This document shows, in pieces, positions 59,127 through 64,000 of a DNA stretch of 64,000 bases (the first letter of the stretch is position 1; every line of letters starts with the position of its first letter). Source of the stretch: Salminus brasiliensis. Lineage: Eukaryota; Chordata; Actinopteri; Characiformes; Bryconidae. Location of the stretch: the NCBI RefSeq assembly GCF_030463535.1, contig NC_132896.1, positions 22,983,709 to 23,047,708 on the forward strand. Reading direction: 5' to 3'. The notes under the pieces are model-generated. The model saw only the letters and a list, made by a program, of their open reading frames with translations, did no database searches and was not told the origin of the DNA. The translations under genes and the position numbers were made by a program.

Positions 59127-59997
59127 GTATGCTTAGTAACTACCACAATGTCTATTTATTGTCTCTAGATGGTGCTGTTGAGTTACTTAATGCCTGGTAC
59201 CCCTGGTTATTAGTGCTGCTTGCTTTTAAGAAACATATGGAATAAAATTACTGTAGTACTTGTATTTCCACATACAAAATGCATATATATGGTATATAAG
59301 AAATATTTTTTTTTATCATGACAGGAATAGCAGAGAGGTCTCTAGAGTGTAGTATCTCATGAAAAGATGACATGAAATCACCAAGAAAATTTGGTGTTCT
59401 TTAATCTCTCTAAAAATCTCAATGTCAGTGTTGGCTACAGAATACATTTTACGTCAGAGGCTTTCATGGTAGAGGTGTCATGACATACAAAAAGTGCATT
59501 GAATAATATTTGTAAGTATTAAAATCAATACAATTAATTGTTATAATGTTGGATTCTTGTGTGTGATACAAGGAACAACTGTAAGGTCTGTCAGACAAAC
59601 AAACAGACAAACAAAAAAGCAAGTTCTTAATAAAACAGATTAGATTAAAATTGGATTTTAAGTCCTCAGAGAGGAGACCTGACACAAAATCAAGCAAACT
59701 GTAGTTTAATACTCAGATATATTAATATTTAGGCTTCAAACAAATACATTACTTTTTTGTAAATTTAAACATGATTTGTTTGTTTAAATAAATATCGTAA
59801 TATCTTTTTTAAAGCTAACATCCAATGTGTTCCACCTTCTTATATAATTGTGCTGTGATGACCAAAGCAGTTATTCACTTAAAAAAAGAGTAAAAAAAAG
59901 AAAAAGAAAAAAACATTCTATGTAAGTCCGTTCTTTTTTTAGCAGATATGAAACTGTACATTATATTCACACCCTGCACATGAAAAAACAAGGTATT
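57431..59997. other. spacer between il1rapl2 and nrk
   Basis: About 2.6 kb with a (TAA)n tract, candidate poly(A) signals and no protein-like frame. In human this interval holds TEX13A; nothing like it is visible here. Confidence 0.5.
59089..59126. repeat. (TAA)n microsatellite
   Basis: A trinucleotide run in the spacer between nrk and il1rapl2. Confidence 0.92.
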
Positions 59998-60003
59998 TTT
60001 ATT
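59998..60003 (-). terminator. candidate il1rapl2 poly(A) signal
   Basis: An AATAAA on the minus strand lies 240 bases after the stop codon. Other AATAAA copies exist further on in this AT-rich stretch (for example 59155-59160), so the one used is unknown. Confidence 0.3.
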
Positions 60004-60242
60004 ACTCTGTCTCCAAAAAGGAGAAATTCAAGTAGGAAATTTCTATCCATTGCAACTTTATATTAGTTTTTTTGGCTGGAAAAAAAGGTAAATTAACATC
60101 GCTGATGAAAGATTTGTAAAGAGCAAAAAACATTTTCTTTAGTCTGTTTTAAAATCCTATGAATCTTCATGCAGATTTAAAGTAACAAAAAGAAATAAAA
60201 ACAAAAAACAGCAGAACTTGGAAGATATTGCTGATAAGGTTT

Positions 60243-60937
60243 CTACCAGATGTCACTGGTCAGTTCTCGGCTAGACAATGGGACAAATGTGCTGTTCAAG
60301 TGAATTTCCTGCTTTGTCTTTCCACCGGTGTTGTTTTGCGTCACCTGCCCATTGAGCAGTGTCATGGGGATATTGCAATACATGTGACGATTGCTGAGTG
60401 TGGCTATTTGAACTGTTGATGCTGGCATTTCGTACTCATAACTCCGGCAGAAGTGTCGCATCTGCTGGTGGCTAGACTGGTTAAAGTCTGGGATGTCAGC
60501 ATGGGTAGGTGCCACTGAAGGTGAGGTGGTAGTCACGGCGATGGTGGAGACAGCCTGTAGGTCGCCAAACAGGCCCTGTTCGCCCGAGTCCAGCACCTGC
60601 CGACGAGAAAGAGTCTCCTTTTTTTTCGCCGGCATCTCATAGATCACCTGCTTCCAGAACTTGGACTTGAGCTGGTTGCTCCTGGGCCCTCGCCACTTGA
60701 CGACAGAGAGAGCTTTGATGGTGTGCTTGAGCGTCTCCACTTCTTGATAGTTGATTACATTGCGCAGGTCAGCGCACTCTATCATAATGACCTTGATCTC
60801 ACCCGTCACCAGCATGCTGTGCAGCCGAGTCTCCAGCTGGAAGATGCTCCATCCTCGCCTAGCCACAAACTCGGGGGTTAGCACTATGATGAGGCGCCTG
60901 CTCTGCTCCACGCTTCGCGCCAGGTCCTCAATGTAGA
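60243..60937 (-). CDS. il1rapl2: IL-1 receptor accessory protein-like receptor, last coding exon (TIR C-half and cytoplasmic tail)
   Basis: This exon encodes 230 residues plus TAG; acceptor CTCTCGCCAG|TC at 60938. It begins YIEDLARSVEQSRRLIIVLT, the second half of a TIR domain, with RRGWSIFQLETRLHSML, IKVIMIECADL, the box-3 FWKQVIYEMP, then an ~130-residue tail. The tail has the CRSYEYEMP and YCNIPMTLLNGQ motifs and ends PLSSRELTSDIW. The long tail separates IL1RAPL1/2 from IL1R1 and soluble-type IL1RAP. These single-pass receptors act at synapses. il1rapl2 is preferred over il1rapl1 because nrk lies next to it; the exon alone does not settle this. The TIR N-half, membrane segment and Ig domains must lie above 64000. 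Confidence 0.85.
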
Positions 60938-61017
60938 CTGGCGAGAGAGCGAGAGAGGTGATTAATGTGTGGCAGAGGGAGAAACAGTGAGTGAGAGAGA
61001 GGTGATTAATGTGTGAG

Positions 61018-61033
61018 TGAGTGTGTGCGTGTA

Positions 61034-61079
<46 letters not shown>

Positions 61080-61085
61080 AGAGAC

Positions 61086-61141
<56 letters not shown>
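61018..61141. repeat. (TG)n(GA)n microsatellite
   Basis: About 30 bases of TG repeats followed by about 90 of GA repeats. On the il1rapl2 strand it is a long CT/CA tract about 80 bases before the last exon's acceptor. Confidence 0.95.
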
Positions 61142-61145
<4 letters not shown>

Positions 61146-61173
61146 GAGATAATTAACTTGTTACATACAGAGA

Positions 61174-62968
61174 GTAAAGATCAGATTACATACAGAGAGT
61201 AGATTATGCAATCCTAAAATGAAATGATCACTTTTCAGTGTCCTTTTCATAATGAAAAACTCAGTACAGTAAGGGCAGTGTAAACTCCTTTCTTTCTACT
61301 GTACAATACTATACACTGAGTTGCCAGTTTAATAGAACCATGTATCTGGCACCTACCACCTAGCTTGTTAATCACCACACATGCCACAAACCTGTATTAC
61401 TGATGCACAGAAAGCTGTCTACTCAACACCCTTTTAAATGTTACTCAATACTGCACACTTCAGTTGAGTTTTAAATTAGGCATCTATGCATCTTTGTACT
61501 TCTTCATGGTCAGGGTCAGTTTGTCCAGAGCCCATAATCATTAGGCTCAAGGCAGGAAACCCCCCTGGACAGATCTATCACATGGTGCCACACACACCCA
61601 ACTGAAGTCAATTCATTTAAAAGCACTGTACTGTTCATTTAACATTATTTTTGATTTATTTATTGATTTATTATCTTTTAGGCATTTTGAGTCAGTGGAA
61701 ATTAAGTTCCTTTCAATTAAGTTACTTACTTAAGTACTTTTGTCTCTTTTTTTGTTATTTTCTTTTTTTAAACTGACATGGTTATTTAAACAAATGATGT
61801 AAAGATCAGATTACATACAGAGAGTAGATTATGCAATCCTAAAATGAAATGATCACTTTTCAGTGTCCTTTTCATAATGAAAAACTCAGTACAGTAAGGG
61901 CAGTGTAAACTCCTTTCTTTCTACTGTACAATACTATACACTGAGTTGCCAGTTTAATAGAACCATGTATCTGGCAACTACCACCTAGCTTGTCAATCAC
62001 CACACATGCCACAAACCTGTATTACTGATGCACAGAAAGCTGTCTACTCAACACCCTTTTAAATGTTACTCAATACTGCACACTTCAGTTGAGTTTTAAA
62101 TTAGGCATCTATGCATCTTTGTACTTCTTCATGGTCAGGGTCAGTTTGTCCAGAGCCCATAATCATTAGGCTCAAGGCAGGAAACCCCCCCTGGACAGAT
62201 CTATCACATGGTGCCACACACACCCAACTGAAGTCAATTCATTTAAAAGCACTGTACTGTTCATTTAACATTATTATTGATTTATTTTATTTTTGTTTTA
62301 TTTCTGATTTTTATCCAATTTGGATCGCCAATTACCCAACCCATACATATTGTTCCCCTATCACATGCGGTCCTCCCAACACTAGGAGGATGATAACCAA
62401 TACATGCCTCCACAGACACATACACAGCCAGCCATTGCCTCTTTTTACGGACATCTGCTGATGCAATGTCATCGCACAACCAACATGCTCTGAGGAAAGC
62501 ACTGGGTATCTGGCTCTGATACATTGACCAGCAGTGCAATTGATCATTATGTTACTTGGTAACTTTAGCCCACTGTTCAGACATTTGTTAGTATAAAAAA
62601 TTAGAAATTGTTAACTTCTTAATTAATGATGTATTTTAACATATTATAATTTGTCATTCATGTATTTCAGTGACTTTACCATGGTTAATACAGATTAGTG
62701 ATACTCTGATTTGAACCACTGGATCAGTTCAAATCAATATATCAATCAATATACACACAATGAAGAAACTAATATCACCACTTAACTACAGTAAAAACAC
62801 TGTAATCGACATTGGTTGGCTTACTTTTTTATTATCTTTTAGGCATTTTGAGTCAGTGGGAATTAAGTTCCTTTCAATTAAGTTACTTACTTAAGTACTT
62901 TTGTCTCTGTTTTTGTTATTTTCTTTTTTTAAACCGACATGGTTATTTAAACAAATGATGTAAAGATC
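61174..62968. repeat. ~625-bp tandem duplication, second unit interrupted
   Basis: Unit 1 is 61174-61798. Unit 2 starts at 61799, follows unit 1 almost base for base to ~62286, then has ~535 extra bases and resumes at ~62830 to 62968. The word GTAAAGATCA stands at the start, junction and end. Differences are few, so the event is recent. It lies in an il1rapl2 intron. Confidence 0.85.
62300..62545 (+). mobile_element. SINE-like repeat, copy B
   Basis: TCGCCAATTACCCAACCCAT, TCCCAACACTAGGAGGATGA and CATGCTCTGAGGAAAGCACT match the front and middle of this repeat family. It lies inside the 535-bp segment present only in the second unit of the tandem duplication. Confidence 0.5.
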
Positions 62969-63794
62969 ATTTGTAAATGTCTTTGGAGGCTACTGCTTTA
63001 TTCTCTTAATTGCCCCTTTTTTCTTTTACCATGTTTTTAGTTTTTTTATTTATAAAAATATTGATAATTAGATTTGTCCTAATAATGCAATATGTGGACA
63101 TTAACTTGCAATATGCACTGAAATAAAGCACTTACACTTAATTTAATTGCTTACTCTTGCCAATAATGTTTGAAAATCTGAGATTCTTTTTATAAATTAT
63201 GTAAACATTTGAATCAATCATGCATTTAGTGGACACAATCTTTGGTAGCCTATCAATGTAGGTCAATATAATGTGCATAGGTGTATCAGGAATTCAAGGC
63301 ACAAGGCAAACATCAGTCAATAAAATATGGGTTACAGCAATATTATTTTCAGACAGCTGTCGTATATTTTAGTGACATGAAAGAAGCTTTCCACGACTTT
63401 GCTTGTGACCGAGGGACAGCTAAAACAGATTGAGAATTCTGGTGCATTTTCCTTTGGGCCAAGAGCCTCACAGTTATCAGTGTTTATTGGCATATTTGTT
63501 TGCCTCACTGTTTGTGAAAAGATGACAAATGTAGGGCAGCAGTTGTATATGAGATTAGGATATGCTCTTGATTTTATTCTTCCTGACAGCGAAATAAATG
63601 GCAAGCCAGATTGCAAGAGTCTCCCATCCAGGACCGGAAAATGCAAGTTAATCTGTCATTGATTTGGTGTGCTGGGCCAACTCACCACCAATATTTCTGA
63701 TATAGCTCATCTGGAGATCTAATAACGACTTAGCAAAAAACATTAAAAGTTTCCAAAAAGCTTATCACTCTGACTAATTTATTCCATTATTTGA

Positions 63795-64000
63795 CAGTAT
63801 ACACTGAGTTGCTATTTGATCAGGTATACCTTGCAGGTATACAATTACTGACTGCAGACCATCTGTTGCTGCACAATTTGTGCACCCACTACCCTATCCA
63901 AATAAGTAGAGGGACCACCAGAGAACCACGGCTGATCAGACATTATTTGGGCAGTGAATCATTATCTGCACAGCAGTAATGTAACATGGTAGTGGCAAGC
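63795..64000 (+). repeat. interspersed repeat running out of the window
   Basis: It opens GTATACACTGAGTTGCTATT, like TATACACTGAGTTGCCAGTT at 61313 and 61940, and continues with GACCACCAGAGAACCACGGC and CACAGCAGTAATGTAACATG. This matches a common catfish/characin repeat. Its end lies beyond the window. Confidence 0.45.

Noticed and set aside
61017..61202. Plus-strand frame of alternating Glu and Arg
   Set aside because: It is a translation of the (GA)n microsatellite.
63399..63662. Overlapping plus and minus frames of 87 and 104 codons
   Set aside because: Neither shows a known domain, splice sites joining il1rapl2, or a homolog I recognise; likely chance in an intron.

Overview
The window is vertebrate nuclear DNA, almost certainly from a bony fish and probably an ostariophysan. 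It is AT-rich, its genes are split into small exons with GT/AG borders, and its introns hold Tc1/mariner, L2/CR1-type LINE, LTR and tRNA-SINE debris typical of teleosts. There are no bacterial-style operons, CRISPR arrays or long intact ORFs. All recognised host genes lie on the minus strand.

Layout, from high coordinates (transcriptionally upstream) to low: (1) 60243-60937 is the last coding exon of an IL-1 receptor accessory protein-like receptor, best read as il1rapl2; its upstream exons lie beyond 64000. (2) 57163 down to 11313 is a complete GCK-IV/MAP4K4-family kinase gene, rebuilt here as 33 coding exons whose phases all join. They encode about 1225 residues: an N-terminal Ser/Thr kinase, a Gln/Glu/Arg-rich and Ser-rich middle, and a C-terminal CNH domain. 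It sits about 3 kb downstream of il1rapl2 in the same orientation, the order of human IL1RAPL2-NRK, so nrk is the preferred symbol although the sequence itself reads much like MAP4K4. (3) 8314 down to 3178 holds four phase-compatible exons of a palladin/myopalladin-like immunoglobulin protein; its start was not found, and the Ig domain continues below 3178 in sequence I could not assign.

The rest is intron and intergenic sequence with transposon remains. The most striking are a Tc1 transposase gene split by a 5'-truncated LINE (50.3-53.1 kb), an internally deleted Tc1 copy with ~120-bp inverted ends (32.5-33.1 kb), a solo LTR with TATA box and poly(A) signal (11.86-12.4 kb), layered L2-type fossils (16.7-18.5 kb), a ~625-bp tandem duplication (61.17-62.97 kb), and two perfect short palindromes in nrk introns (15.5 and 22.3 kb).

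The three host genes are neighbours, not a pathway: a synaptic/immune-type TIR receptor, a kinase of the JNK/cytoskeleton-signalling type, and an actin-scaffold Ig protein. I found no sign of a new defence or metabolic system. The items most worth checking are the nrk gene model with a possible 12-nt microexon, the conserved il1rapl2-nrk linkage, and the palladin-like gene beside nrk.
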